A DNA stretch of 64,000 nucleotides, taken from NCBI RefSeq assembly GCF_011801125.1, contig NZ_CP046171.1:7750001-7814000 (forward strand). The letters are read 5' to 3'. A program made the position numbers and the translations under genes. Position 1 is the first letter of the stretch, and each line of letters opens with the position of its first letter. The notes below the pieces were generated by a model. That model was not told the DNA's origin, did not search any database, and saw only the letters and a program-made list of their open reading frames with translations. Shown here piece by piece: positions 45,401 to 53,425 of this stretch. This stretch comes from Nocardia brasiliensis (lineage in GTDB: Bacteria > Actinomycetota > Actinomycetes > Mycobacteriales > Mycobacteriaceae).

Positions 45401-45571
45401 GACGCCGACATGGTCATCCTGCTGCACCGCCCCGACGCCTTCGAACGCGACGACCCGCGTGGCGGCGAAGCCGACCTCATTCTCGGCAAACACCGAAACG
45501 GCCCCACCGCCACCATCACCGTCGCCCACCAACTGCACCTCAGCCGCTTCGTAGACATGGCCCGCGGCTGA
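42476..45571 (+). CDS. dnaB: Replicative DNA helicase DnaB with two inteins
   Basis: 1031-residue precursor; removing two inteins leaves a normal 460-residue DnaB. The N-terminal primase-interacting domain (PPHDMAAEQSVLGGMLLSKDAIADVIE) is followed by the RecA-like domain with Walker A PGVGK-STLG, which intein 1 interrupts after the Lys. Walker B is LKLVVVDYLQLM. Then come LNRGPEQR and DLRESG-SLEQDADMVILLHR, which intein 2 interrupts before SLEQ. Replication thus depends on two splicing events. The stop codon at 45571 is 7 nt from the end of a Tn7-like transposon. Confidence 0.97.
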   Translation: MAVVDDRGHADFPPEPPGEDFGRQPPHDMAAEQSVLGGMLLSKDAIADVIEVMRPGDFYRPAHQAIYDTILDLYGRGEPADPVTVAAGLDRRGELKRIGGPPYLVTLTQTVPTAANASYYAEIVAEKAILRRLVEAGTRIVQYGYAGADGQDIAEVVDRAQAEVYEVTERRTTEDFLPLEELLQPTMDEIDSIASRGGISLGVPTGFTELDEITNGLHPGQMIIVAARPGVGKALALDTPLPTPTGWTTMGAVRVGDELLDAAGRPTRVLAATDVLTDRPCYEVEFCDGTVIVADEEHQWLTVARSHGPRPAVRTTGDIVHSVRTADDDVNHAVPDTARAEARYIVDVRKIDTVPVRCVEVDNKDHLYLAGQTMVPTHNSTLGMDFMRSCSIKHGLPSVIFSLEMSRTEIVMRLLSAEAKIKLGDMRAGRMSDDDWTKLARRMSEISEAPLFVDDSPNLTMMEIRAKARRLKQRHDLKLVVVDYLQLMTSGKKVESRQQEVSDFSRNLKLLAKELEVPVVAISQLNRGPEQRTDKRPMVSDLRESGCLPASTRILRADNGSESTLGELLASGEQPLVWSLDERMRMVARPMVKVFPSGRKEVFRLRLASGRVVEATGNHPFLTVDGWIALEKLAVGDRLASPRQVPEPVHTTRLPDAEVVLLAHMIGDGSCVKRQPLRYASIDEANLEAVTEAATHFGVTAARDDHPAARATTLRLRAPYRLTHGKRNPIAAWLDELGLFGLRSYEKFIPKPIFELPNDQVALFLRHLWATDGSVRWDETDRQARVYYASTSRRLIDDLAQLLLRVGVHGRIKLVRKTGYRDCWQLSIDGSENQTVFLRDVGVHGMRGQAADAALAELAPLTRNTNVDTVPKEVWNQVRSLLATEQMTHRDFSAAMGSRFCGSTMWKRSPSRSRLARVAAVLDDADIDMLATNDVFWDQIVEITALGEQDVYDGTVPGTHNFVAQGISVHNSLEQDADMVILLHRPDAFERDDPRGGEADLILGKHRNGPTATITVAHQLHLSRFVDMARG
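43175..43612 (+). other. DnaB intein 1: class 3 mini-intein in the Walker A loop
   Basis: Residues 234-379 (146 aa), from A-LALDTPLPTPTGW to MVPTHN, with Ser +1 (STLG). The first residue is Ala, not Cys/Ser/Thr. The class 3 WCT triplet is present: Trp in EEHQWLTV (block B), Cys in PVRCVEVDNKDHLY (block F) and Thr in VPTHN (block G). Class 3 inteins start splicing from the block F Cys (known mechanism). No homing endonuclease. It lies in the same Walker A site as the short M. leprae DnaB intein. Confidence 0.9.
44114..45388 (+). other. DnaB intein 2: LAGLIDADG-containing intein
   Basis: Residues 547-971 (425 aa), from CLPASTRIL to GISVHN, with Ser +1 (SLEQD). Class 1: Cys1, block B VVEATGNHPFLTVDGW with the TxxH-type His, C-terminal HN. 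Two LAGLIDADG-like motifs (LLAHMIGDGSC and LFLRHLWATDGSV), each retaining the GD/TD acidic residue, frame a homing endonuclease domain that may still be active. Insertion is in the conserved DnaB motif ESG/SLEQ, as in the M. tuberculosis DnaB intein. Confidence 0.92.
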
Positions 45572-45578
45572 TGTCATT

Positions 45579-45655
45579 TGTAGGGTCTCAAAAATCGTGG
45601 CGGAATCTCAAAAGGTTTGGCGGTGCCGTGGCGGATCCGCCACTTTTTTGAGATT
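45579..45655 (+). repeat. Left transposon end with three transposase-binding-type repeats
   Basis: The TIR occupies 45579-45601. Repeats of the type (A/G)TCTCAAAA-n4-TGGCGG occur at 45585-45603 and 45604-45623 (direct) and 45637-45655 (inverted). A perfect 16-bp palindrome centred on GGATCC spans 45628-45643. Multiple 20-bp sites at the ends are typical of TnsB-type transposases. Confidence 0.8.
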
Positions 45656-45720
45656 CCGCCCTCTGCTGACCGGCTCGTGCATGATCGTCGCCAGTTGCCG
45701 TCCACAGCAGGAGGATTCGG

Positions 45721-46482
45721 TTGGCGAGTCCGGCGATACCGAGAGGAAGCAGGGCTCGACGATCGGTCACTGCCGATGCCGTCGAGGTCGCGTTCCGCTG
45801 CGCTGCCGATCAATCCGAGAAGATCGTGCAACTTCCGGCGGCCAGCGCCGAGGTTTTGAGTGCGGCATCGCCGTGGCGGACTTTCCGTTGGCACCATGGT
45901 CAAAAGCATTATTCGGGGACGTACTGGTCAGCTACTCAACGTGGGCATGTCATCTACGAGTCTCGGTTGGAACTGGCGCGGCTGCTGTTCGCGGACTTTG
46001 ACCGATCCGTGCGCAGAGTCGTGGCTCAGCCCTTCCTGCTGAGGGTAGAGATCGGCGGCAAGCTGCGGCGCCACATCCCAGACTTCCTGTTGCTCACCGA
46101 CTCCGGACCTCTCGTGGTCGACGTGAAGCCAGCTGACCGACTGCAGAATCCGAAGGTCGCCTTCACCTTCGAATGGACTGAGGAGGTCCTTACTGCGCGA
46201 GGTTGGCGCTACGAGGTGTTCTCCGAGCCGGATGCTGTTGAGCTGGAGAATGTTCGTTTCTTGGCAGGCTACCGCCGTGATTGGTTGTTCGATCCCGATA
46301 TCTTGCGAGGGCTGCGGAGCTTGGTGACGACTCCGGTGACCATCGGCGATGTTCTCAGCTCGACCACGGAGGTCCCAGTATCAACGGCTCGTGCGGCGCT
46401 GATGCATTTGTTATGGAGGCAGGAGTTCGTCGTGAATATGTCCTCTCGATTGAGGTCGACCAGTCTCCTGTGGGTTGCGTAA
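45721..46482 (+). CDS. tnsA: TnsA-like endonuclease subunit
   Basis: 253 residues. TTG start at 45721 with a clean AGGAGG at 45709-45714. The restriction-endonuclease core is visible: YESRLELARLLFADFD (catalytic Glu), RHIPDFLLLTDSGPLVVDVKPADRL (PD...DxK catalytic signature). A C-terminal helical part (PVTIGDVLSS..VPVSTARAALMHLLWRQEFVV) resembles a winged helix. In Tn7, TnsA cuts the 5' ends of the transposon so that it is excised cleanly and inserted by cut-and-paste. The stop overlaps the tnsB ATG (TAATG). Confidence 0.82.
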   Translation: MASPAIPRGSRARRSVTADAVEVAFRCAADQSEKIVQLPAASAEVLSAASPWRTFRWHHGQKHYSGTYWSATQRGHVIYESRLELARLLFADFDRSVRRVVAQPFLLRVEIGGKLRRHIPDFLLLTDSGPLVVDVKPADRLQNPKVAFTFEWTEEVLTARGWRYEVFSEPDAVELENVRFLAGYRRDWLFDPDILRGLRSLVTTPVTIGDVLSSTTEVPVSTARAALMHLLWRQEFVVNMSSRLRSTSLLWVA

Positions 46483-48653
46483 TGGCCAGAGCCGCAACAC
46501 GTTTCGGGGTTGGAACGCGTCTGATCTACGACGGCGAGGCCGTTGAGATCATCGAAATCATCGCCACATCGGCCGGTAACGAGGTCGTCCTCCGATCTGA
46601 ATCGGCTGATCGGGCGGTGCGCCGGGTCGCGGTCCGAGAGCTGCTCACATCCGATGCTGTCCGAGTTATCCCAGCTGAGGTCGGCCCAGCAGCCACGGAC
46701 CAAGATGCCTCTGCAAGCGTCATTTTGGCCACCCTGAGCGAGGCGGAACGTCGTCGGTTGCTCGACCGTGCCGATCATGTTCGCGAGGTTCTCACCGGTT
46801 TCAAGTCCGGTTCCGCCGAGCTCGGCACCGCAAATGAGCCGCGGCCAGAGTATGACCCGGCATTGCCCCTGGCTTCCCGTTATGCGGCGAAAGCCGCCGA
46901 GATGAAGGTCGGCGTCCGGACATTGGAGCGATGGGCCGGTGATTACCGGAAGATCGGGGAAGCCGGGCTGTTGGAGAACAAGCCGAAAGGGCGAAACGCC
47001 TTCAGCAGCAACGACTCCCGCTGGGTCGAGATCGCCAGGGAAGTAATGGCTGAGCACACTGACCAGTCGAGGCCGTCACGGACGATGGTGATCGAACGAA
47101 CCAACGCCCGGGTTATCGCTCGGTTCGGTCCAGATGTGGTGAAGCCACCGTCGCGCGCGACGGCGTTCCGGGTGTTGGAAGAGTTGGAGCGGCAGAATCC
47201 GCTGTTCCGGTTGAGCACGAAGCGGAACCGGGATATAGCGGATCGTCCGGGTGGGGTTTACGGGAAGCTGCGGCCGACGCGTCCAGGTGAGTATCTGCTG
47301 ATGGACACCACGCGTTTGGATGTGTTCGCGTTGGACCCGGTGACGCTGCGCTGGATGCAGGCCGAGTTGACGGTCGCGATGGATTGGTACACCCGCTGCA
47401 TCTGCGGGGTCCGGATCACCCCGGTGTCGACGAAGTCGGTGGATGCAGCGGCGACGCTCTATCAGTCCTTCAGGCCACGCGCAGCAGGCAAAGACTGGCC
47501 CCGCTACGCGGTTTGGCCTGAGCACGGCATTCCGCGGTCGGTGCTCGTTGACGTCGATGCCGTTGACGGTCCGCTTACCGGCGCTGCTAATCCGGCGGTG
47601 GTGCCGGAGACGATCGTGATCGATCACGGCAAGATCTACATCTCGGAGCATTTGACGAGTGTGTGTCAGCGGATGGGGATTTCGATCCAGCCCGCCAGGC
47701 TGCGCACGGGCCGGGACAAAGGCCCGGTCGAGCGGTTCTTCCGCACCTTGAGGGAGGATCTGCTGCAGGCTCTGCCCGGTTACAAGGGACCCGATGTTCA
47801 TTCGCGCGGACTCGATCCGGAGTCCGAGGCCTTCTTCTACCTGGATGAGTTGGAAGCGATCATCCGCGAGTGGATCGCGGTGGTCTATCACCATCGCCCG
47901 CATGACAGCCTGGTCGACCCGCACGCCCTCACCTTGCGGATGTCGCCGGCGACGATGTTCGAGCACGGCATGGCCCGCGCCGGCTACATCGAAGTGCCCA
48001 GAGATCCAGACCTCGCCTACGAATTCCTGAAGGTCGAATGGCGCTCCATCCAGCACTACGGCATCGAGCTCGGCGGGCGCCGCTACAACGGGCCGGTCTT
48101 GGACGGCTTGCGCGGTGAAACCAGCCACTACACCGGGAAAGCCAAGGGCCGTTGGCCGATTCACTACGACCCCGACGACATCACTCGCACCTACTTCCGC
48201 CATTCGGAGAGCAACGAGTGGCACCCGTTGCGCTGGGAACACGCCCCGGCGGCGGACATGCCGTTCAGTGAGGAAGCGCTGACCTTCGCGCGCCGGCTAG
48301 CCGCATCGAAATACACCTACCCCGATGATCGGCTCGCTGTCGCGGATCTGCTCGAGCGCTGGAACCTGGGCCTGGGATCGTCGGTGGTCGAACGACGGAT
48401 GGCGCTGAGATTGTCCCGCGAGGCGACCTTCATCGACAACGCCGCCGAGGACTCGGTCAACACTCTGCCTTCGGTGGCGAAGGTCTTGGAGATCACCGCC
48501 GACAGCGTCGAGCCCGGCCCGACGACGTCCGAGCCGGAGCCGCAACAAGACGACCGCGAGGTCGGTGACGACGATCTGGACGACGAGTTCGGCGACGAGA
48601 CAGAGGATTTCGATGAGGACGACTTCTACGCCGACGCTTTGGAGGACGTGTGA
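46482..48653 (+). CDS. tnsB: TnsB-like DDE transposase
   Basis: 723 residues from the ATG at 46482, which overlaps the tnsA stop; a longer frame inside tnsA is rejected. Helical DNA-binding domains occupy about 120-230 (KAAEMKVGVRTLERWAGDYRKIGEAGL). The Mu/TnsB-type integrase core has Asp275 (LLMDTTRLDVF), Asp381 (IVIDHGKIY) and Glu417 (GPVERFFRTLRED), giving DD35E spacing. A beta-barrel domain (GGRRYNGPVLDG) and a very acidic C-terminal tail (DDLDDEFGDETEDFDEDDFYADAL) follow; that tail is where TnsB contacts TnsC. Stop overlaps the tnsC GTG by 4 nt. Confidence 0.92.
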   Translation: MARAATRFGVGTRLIYDGEAVEIIEIIATSAGNEVVLRSESADRAVRRVAVRELLTSDAVRVIPAEVGPAATDQDASASVILATLSEAERRRLLDRADHVREVLTGFKSGSAELGTANEPRPEYDPALPLASRYAAKAAEMKVGVRTLERWAGDYRKIGEAGLLENKPKGRNAFSSNDSRWVEIAREVMAEHTDQSRPSRTMVIERTNARVIARFGPDVVKPPSRATAFRVLEELERQNPLFRLSTKRNRDIADRPGGVYGKLRPTRPGEYLLMDTTRLDVFALDPVTLRWMQAELTVAMDWYTRCICGVRITPVSTKSVDAAATLYQSFRPRAAGKDWPRYAVWPEHGIPRSVLVDVDAVDGPLTGAANPAVVPETIVIDHGKIYISEHLTSVCQRMGISIQPARLRTGRDKGPVERFFRTLREDLLQALPGYKGPDVHSRGLDPESEAFFYLDELEAIIREWIAVVYHHRPHDSLVDPHALTLRMSPATMFEHGMARAGYIEVPRDPDLAYEFLKVEWRSIQHYGIELGGRRYNGPVLDGLRGETSHYTGKAKGRWPIHYDPDDITRTYFRHSESNEWHPLRWEHAPAADMPFSEEALTFARRLAASKYTYPDDRLAVADLLERWNLGLGSSVVERRMALRLSREATFIDNAAEDSVNTLPSVAKVLEITADSVEPGPTTSEPEPQQDDREVGDDDLDDEFGDETEDFDEDDFYADALEDV

Positions 48654-49774
48654 CCGCACCAGCTGATACTCCTGCTGAGGCTCGGCTGGACAACCTCACA
48701 TTGGCACGCAAGGAAGGCTGGAGCCGGTTCGTCAACATCCCGGCCCGGGTTCCACCGGAACCGTTGAGCCGCAAGGACCTCGCTGGGTTGGGCGATGAGG
48801 CGTTCGAGGCTTACAACCGGCGGCGCCGGGAGTGGCATGCCAACCTCGGGCCGATCAAGACGCCGCAGCTGACCGAGCTGCATGAAGACCTCTGGGATAT
48901 CGTCGACAGCAACCTTCACGACGGAGACAAAGCCAAGGGCGCTGTCGCTATCGATGCCTTCCCGGGTCTGGGCAAAACCACGTCGGTGCTGGCGTTCGCC
49001 AAGGAGTTCCACCGGCGCGAAATCCGGGCCGACGGACCGAAAACCCTTGACGGGCACGAGCGTTGGCCAGTCTGCCGAGTTGGATTGACCGGCAACACCG
49101 GGATGCTCGACTTTAACCGGGCGATGCTGTCGTTCTTCGCGCATCCTGGAGTGTCACGCGGGAACGCCGCACAGTTCGCGCATCGGGCCTTGGATTGTGT
49201 TCTGGCCTGCGAGACCCGCGTCCTTATAGTCGATGACCTGCATTTTCTTCGCTGGCGCAACACCTCCGGGATCGAGATCAGCAACCACTTCAAATACGTC
49301 GCCAACGAGTTCCCCGTCACGCTCATCTTCGTCGGTGTCGGTTTGGCCGCCCGCGGCCTGTTCTCCGAGGGGTCTTCCTACGAGGACGCGGTAATCGCCC
49401 AAACCGGCCGCCGCACGACCCGCCTGGACACACGCCCGTTCACCATCGACACCGCTGCTGGCCGCCGGGAATGGCGGCAGTTGCTGCTTGCCCTGGAACA
49501 GCGAATTGTGTTGGCAGATAAGCACCCTGGCATGGTCGCCGATGAGCTGTCCGACTATTTGTTCGCCCGCTCCACCGGACACATCGGATCGCTGATGACC
49601 CTGATCAACCGCGGCTGCCAGCGCGCGGTCCGCACCGGCGTCGAACGTCTCGATCGGGACCTGCTGGATCAAGTGAAGAACGACGCCGCCTCGGAAAAGG
49701 CCCGCCTGGAATTGGAGGCCGCGTTCGAGTCCGGCAGGCTCACCACCCGGCCTCACGCGCGCAAGGCCGGATGA
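48650..49774 (+). CDS. tnsC: TnsC/TniB-like AAA+ ATPase
   Basis: 374 residues. GTG at 48650 with GGAGG 5 nt upstream. Walker A is FPGLGKTTS (Lys109). Walker B is RVLIVDDLHFLRW. A sensor-like LIFVGVGLAARGLF and the TniB-type RRTTRLDTRPFTID and ARSTGHIGSLMTLINRGCQRAV follow. TnsC links the target selector TniQ to the transposase and enforces target immunity. It overlaps both neighbours by 4 nt, so the stoichiometry of the complex is set by coupling. Confidence 0.9.
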   Translation: MTAPADTPAEARLDNLTLARKEGWSRFVNIPARVPPEPLSRKDLAGLGDEAFEAYNRRRREWHANLGPIKTPQLTELHEDLWDIVDSNLHDGDKAKGAVAIDAFPGLGKTTSVLAFAKEFHRREIRADGPKTLDGHERWPVCRVGLTGNTGMLDFNRAMLSFFAHPGVSRGNAAQFAHRALDCVLACETRVLIVDDLHFLRWRNTSGIEISNHFKYVANEFPVTLIFVGVGLAARGLFSEGSSYEDAVIAQTGRRTTRLDTRPFTIDTAAGRREWRQLLLALEQRIVLADKHPGMVADELSDYLFARSTGHIGSLMTLINRGCQRAVRTGVERLDRDLLDQVKNDAASEKARLELEAAFESGRLTTRPHARKAG

Positions 49775-52389
49775 GCCAGATCCGGACGCTGCCCATCCGG
49801 GTTGCACCGATACCCGGTGAAGCGCTCGATTCGTGGTTGGAGGCGCTGGCGGCACGCAGCTACACCACCTGGGCCGACCTGCTTACCTCGATCGGACTGA
49901 TCCCAGCCGAAGGCCCACGCACCAACGGCTGGATTGCCCAATTGCGCCCTGATGAAGCCGCAGCCGTCTCCCACGCCACCGGCATAGAAGTCTCCGACCT
50001 GCACGCCATGACCCTAGCCCGCTTCGACCGCGCCGCCCTGCGGATCAGGGCCGCCACCCGGACGGTCGACCGAACGTTTCCTTGGGGCCGCGGTCGCGGC
50101 TCCCGATATTGCCCGGACTGCTTGGCCGACAGCGGAGGAAGCTGGCAGCTGACATGGCGGCTGGGCTGGTCTTTCGCCTGCCTGCATCACGCCTGTCTAC
50201 TCGCTGATGAGTGCCCTGGCTGCGGCAAAAGGCAACGGCTGCGCCCGTTCTCCGGCGAGGTGGTCCCTCGACCCGGATCCTGCGCCAATCCAGGCGACGG
50301 CGTCTCGGGTCTGTCACCAACCCGATGCGGAGCCGACCTGACCACCGCCGAGGTCGCCAGATTTCCCGCCGATCACCCAGTCCTCACAGCGCAGCAGAAC
50401 ATCTACGACATCATCGACTCCAGCACAACAGAATTCGGTATCTACACCACCAATCCGCAACCAGCGATCACGGCGCTCGCCGATATCAGAGCCGTCGCCG
50501 GCCGCATCCTGGCCTACGCCACCGCCGAAGACCTTTCCCGCATCCTTTCCTCGGATCTGCTTGCCGCACACCGCAACATCCCGGTCTCCCAACTCGGCCA
50601 GGCGACCGCACGCCGGCCCACTCCGAAACCAGGACTGGCAGCACCCGCTCATGCCGCCACCGCTGCGGTCGGTGTTACCGCCGCGCTGACCGTGATCGCC
50701 GCGCCGGATATCGCCACAGGCGGAGAAGCGCTGCGCTGGTTGGTTACCAAGACTCGCGACGGTGGCAGAGCTGTCCGAGCAAGCAATATCGGCTGGGGCC
50801 AACAGATCAGCCCGACACTTTCCGCGGTCCAACTCGCGGCCCTGGCCCCCCTGTTCAAACCCGTCGATCAACTGCGCCACCGAACCCCGATGACGATTCC
50901 CCGACACCCGAGGCCAAGAGCGACACGCATCGACCATCTCGTCCGCCGAGTTCCGACGATGCTCTGGCCCACATGGTCACTACGGCTGGCAGTGCCGGGC
51001 ACTCACCAACGCATCCTTCGCCCCGTCGCTTCGGCCACACTACTGCTCGTCGGAACCCGCCTTCACCGAGCCGACGCGGTGACCCTGCTCAACAGCCCGA
51101 TCGCCGCGAGCACGGTCTCACGGGTGTTGCAGCTGATGACAAACCATGGAGCGCAGAGCATCCTGCTGGCGCTGATCCGGATGGCAGACCACCTCGCCGA
51201 CAACGACATCACCATCGACTATCAGCGGCGCCGACTCCTCGACTACACCGCCCTGCTCCCCGATAAGACCTGGCGGCAGATATGCCGAGCCACAGGCACC
51301 GCTGGCCCCTTCTCGAGCCGCGCACGAGTCGCGCGAAGCTTCCTATTCGAACGAATCAGCGGCCTACCTTCCGGTGACGCACCAGAGGCATTGGATGACA
51401 ACGAGTTCCGCACGAAGACCGCGGACTTCCCGAAACACCTCACCCCCGAACTGGCTGCGGCGTTGCATCACCATGCCGCTGAATTCCTTGCCGACCATCA
51501 CATCTACGACGAGCCCGTCACTTGGCAGCCGCCGACAGACCTACTCGATGACCTCCCGTTGCCCAGTCTCGACCCCGCCGCCGTCGATATCGGAGAACTG
51601 CATCGGCTGATTCGCCGAGAGGATCACTCACCCGGCGCGGCAGCCAATGCCCTGGGCACCACACTCGACATCATCCGGCACCTGCTGGAAGAGCGGCCTG
51701 CCCCGACGCGGCCGCCCACCACCGCGGACCAAGCCAGAGCTCACGGCCACGCCTACATGACGGCCAGAAATCAGCTTCCGCGCGATGTGCTCATCGATCT
51801 CTATCAACGTCAGCGGATCAGTTTGCGCGACATAGCCGAGCGTGTCGGAGTCAGCCGGCCGACCCTCGCGAGCCTGGCCCGTGACTACGAGATCCCACTG
51901 CGCGAACCACATCCGCACGCCAAGATCCACATCGACCGCGACTGGCTCTACGACCGATACGTCAACCAGCGCAGAACACTGTCCGAACTCGCCCGCGAAA
52001 CCGGCATGAGCACCGCCAACATGGCCCGCTGGGCCAAACGCTACGACATCCTGATGCGGCCAAGAGGCGGGCCCAGCCACTCCGCGAACCTCGACGCGAA
52101 CACCATGGCAGCGACAGCACCGCTCAACCTGCAGCCAGCACTCACCACGATCGGAGGCTGGGAACGGTTGCGCCGCTTCGCCGCCGCAACTCGCTACCCC
52201 ACACTCACTGCCGCCGCGAAAGGCCTCGGCATCAACCAAATCACCCTCACCAGCCAGGTCAACCGGCTCGAACGAGAACTCGGTGGCCCATTGCTCAACC
52301 GCGCCGAACGCAACCACCCCATGACCCTCACACCACTCGGCGAGGAAATCCTGGCAGCGATCAACGTTGCTGCTGACCAACGACCTTGA
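49771..52389 (+). CDS. tniQ: TniQ/TnsD-like target selector with C-terminal HTH units
   Basis: 872 residues, far longer than a minimal TniQ. The N-terminal TniQ domain (LPIRVAPIPGEALDSWLEALAARSYTTWADLL) leads to zinc-finger clusters (YCPDCLADSGGSWQLTWRLGWSFACLHHACLLADECPGCGKR). About 670-760 hold two resolvase/IS-type HTH units (ISLRDIAERVGVSRPTLASLARDYEI and RTLSELARETGMSTANMARWAKRYDI). The last 70 residues form a LysR-type winged helix (TLTAAAKGLGINQITLTSQVNRLERELGGPLL). Such length and DNA-binding modules indicate sequence-specific choice of a chromosomal site, as in TnsD. Confidence 0.88.
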   Translation: MSQIRTLPIRVAPIPGEALDSWLEALAARSYTTWADLLTSIGLIPAEGPRTNGWIAQLRPDEAAAVSHATGIEVSDLHAMTLARFDRAALRIRAATRTVDRTFPWGRGRGSRYCPDCLADSGGSWQLTWRLGWSFACLHHACLLADECPGCGKRQRLRPFSGEVVPRPGSCANPGDGVSGLSPTRCGADLTTAEVARFPADHPVLTAQQNIYDIIDSSTTEFGIYTTNPQPAITALADIRAVAGRILAYATAEDLSRILSSDLLAAHRNIPVSQLGQATARRPTPKPGLAAPAHAATAAVGVTAALTVIAAPDIATGGEALRWLVTKTRDGGRAVRASNIGWGQQISPTLSAVQLAALAPLFKPVDQLRHRTPMTIPRHPRPRATRIDHLVRRVPTMLWPTWSLRLAVPGTHQRILRPVASATLLLVGTRLHRADAVTLLNSPIAASTVSRVLQLMTNHGAQSILLALIRMADHLADNDITIDYQRRRLLDYTALLPDKTWRQICRATGTAGPFSSRARVARSFLFERISGLPSGDAPEALDDNEFRTKTADFPKHLTPELAAALHHHAAEFLADHHIYDEPVTWQPPTDLLDDLPLPSLDPAAVDIGELHRLIRREDHSPGAAANALGTTLDIIRHLLEERPAPTRPPTTADQARAHGHAYMTARNQLPRDVLIDLYQRQRISLRDIAERVGVSRPTLASLARDYEIPLREPHPHAKIHIDRDWLYDRYVNQRRTLSELARETGMSTANMARWAKRYDILMRPRGGPSHSANLDANTMAATAPLNLQPALTTIGGWERLRRFAAATRYPTLTAAAKGLGINQITLTSQVNRLERELGGPLLNRAERNHPMTLTPLGEEILAAINVAADQRP

Positions 52390-52546
52390 ATCAGAACGGG
52401 ACACGTCGGTGGTTGATGTTCGCCAGTCATGTTGCGGTACAGCATGATTCGGGCGACTACCGCAACAAGTGCTCTGCGATCGGCACCTGTTGACGGCGTG
52501 GAGATACGTTCCGCTGCGGACGACCGGGAAGGTTACGATTGTCTGC

Positions 52547-53425
52547 ATGGCTGCTGTGATCGACTACACCGTCGCCGGACCGATGACCAGCCTGCACAGC
52601 GTCGATCCGACGGCGTTAGAGCAGATTCCAACCGACATCGTCGACATCTGCCGTCTTGCACCCAGTCTGGTCGTTCAGCCTCACGACGCCCAAACCCTCG
52701 GCTTGTCGGCAGAGCGGTTCTCGGAGAATCAGATTCGTCCAGCCGCTGAACTGGTCGATGCCCTTCTGGCGCTGAATCCGGCCCCGTTGACCATCCGGAG
52801 AGAGCCGGGCCAACGCGTGATCGGCACCTGCCGTCACTTCGCGGTGATCAGCTGCGCATTGCTGCGTTACCGGGGGATCGAGTCCCGCGTCCGCTGCGGG
52901 TTCGCCACCTACTTCCAGCAGGGACAGGGCCTCGACCACTGGATCACCGAGTATTGGCATGACGCTGAACGCCGATGGGTGCGCATCGATGCCGAGATCC
53001 TCGACCAGTCGATCCTGGCACACCCGGAAAACCTTCGGAACGGTGAGTTCCTCAGCGGCGCTGAAGCATGGATAGCCTTCCGAGAGGGGAGCATCGACGC
53101 TGCTACGTTCGGCGTTCACGGGACCGCTAACTGGGGACCGGCCGAGATCCGCGGCAACGCGATCAAGGATCTCGCCGCGCTGAACAAGGTCGAGATGCTT
53201 CCGTGGGACGAGTGGGGGCGAATGACCGCGTCATATAACGGCGAGACCGGCCCGGACTACGACGAGCTCCTCGACACCATCGCCGCGACCTGCACCGGCG
53301 ACGATCTTGCCGCGATCGCCGAACTCTACGCCCACGACGAACTTCGAGTGCCTCCCGAACTCATCAGCTCAAGACACGTACCCGGACAAGAACCCGCACC
53401 CGCCGAAGAAATGCCATCGAACTGA
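52547..53425 (+). CDS. Transglutaminase-like protein (transposon cargo)
   Basis: 292 residues from the ATG at 52547. The cysteine-protease-like triad is visible: Cys in VIGTCRHFAVISCALLRYRGIESRVRCGFATYF, His in GLDHWITEYWHD, Asp in RWVRIDAEILDQ. There is no signal peptide or membrane segment. It is the only non-transposition gene of the element, 157 nt after tniQ, and its stop codon lies inside the first right-end repeat. The role is unknown; a host-beneficial or defence function is only a guess. Confidence 0.75.
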   Translation: MAAVIDYTVAGPMTSLHSVDPTALEQIPTDIVDICRLAPSLVVQPHDAQTLGLSAERFSENQIRPAAELVDALLALNPAPLTIRREPGQRVIGTCRHFAVISCALLRYRGIESRVRCGFATYFQQGQGLDHWITEYWHDAERRWVRIDAEILDQSILAHPENLRNGEFLSGAEAWIAFREGSIDAATFGVHGTANWGPAEIRGNAIKDLAALNKVEMLPWDEWGRMTASYNGETGPDYDELLDTIAATCTGDDLAAIAELYAHDELRVPPELISSRHVPGQEPAPAEEMPSN

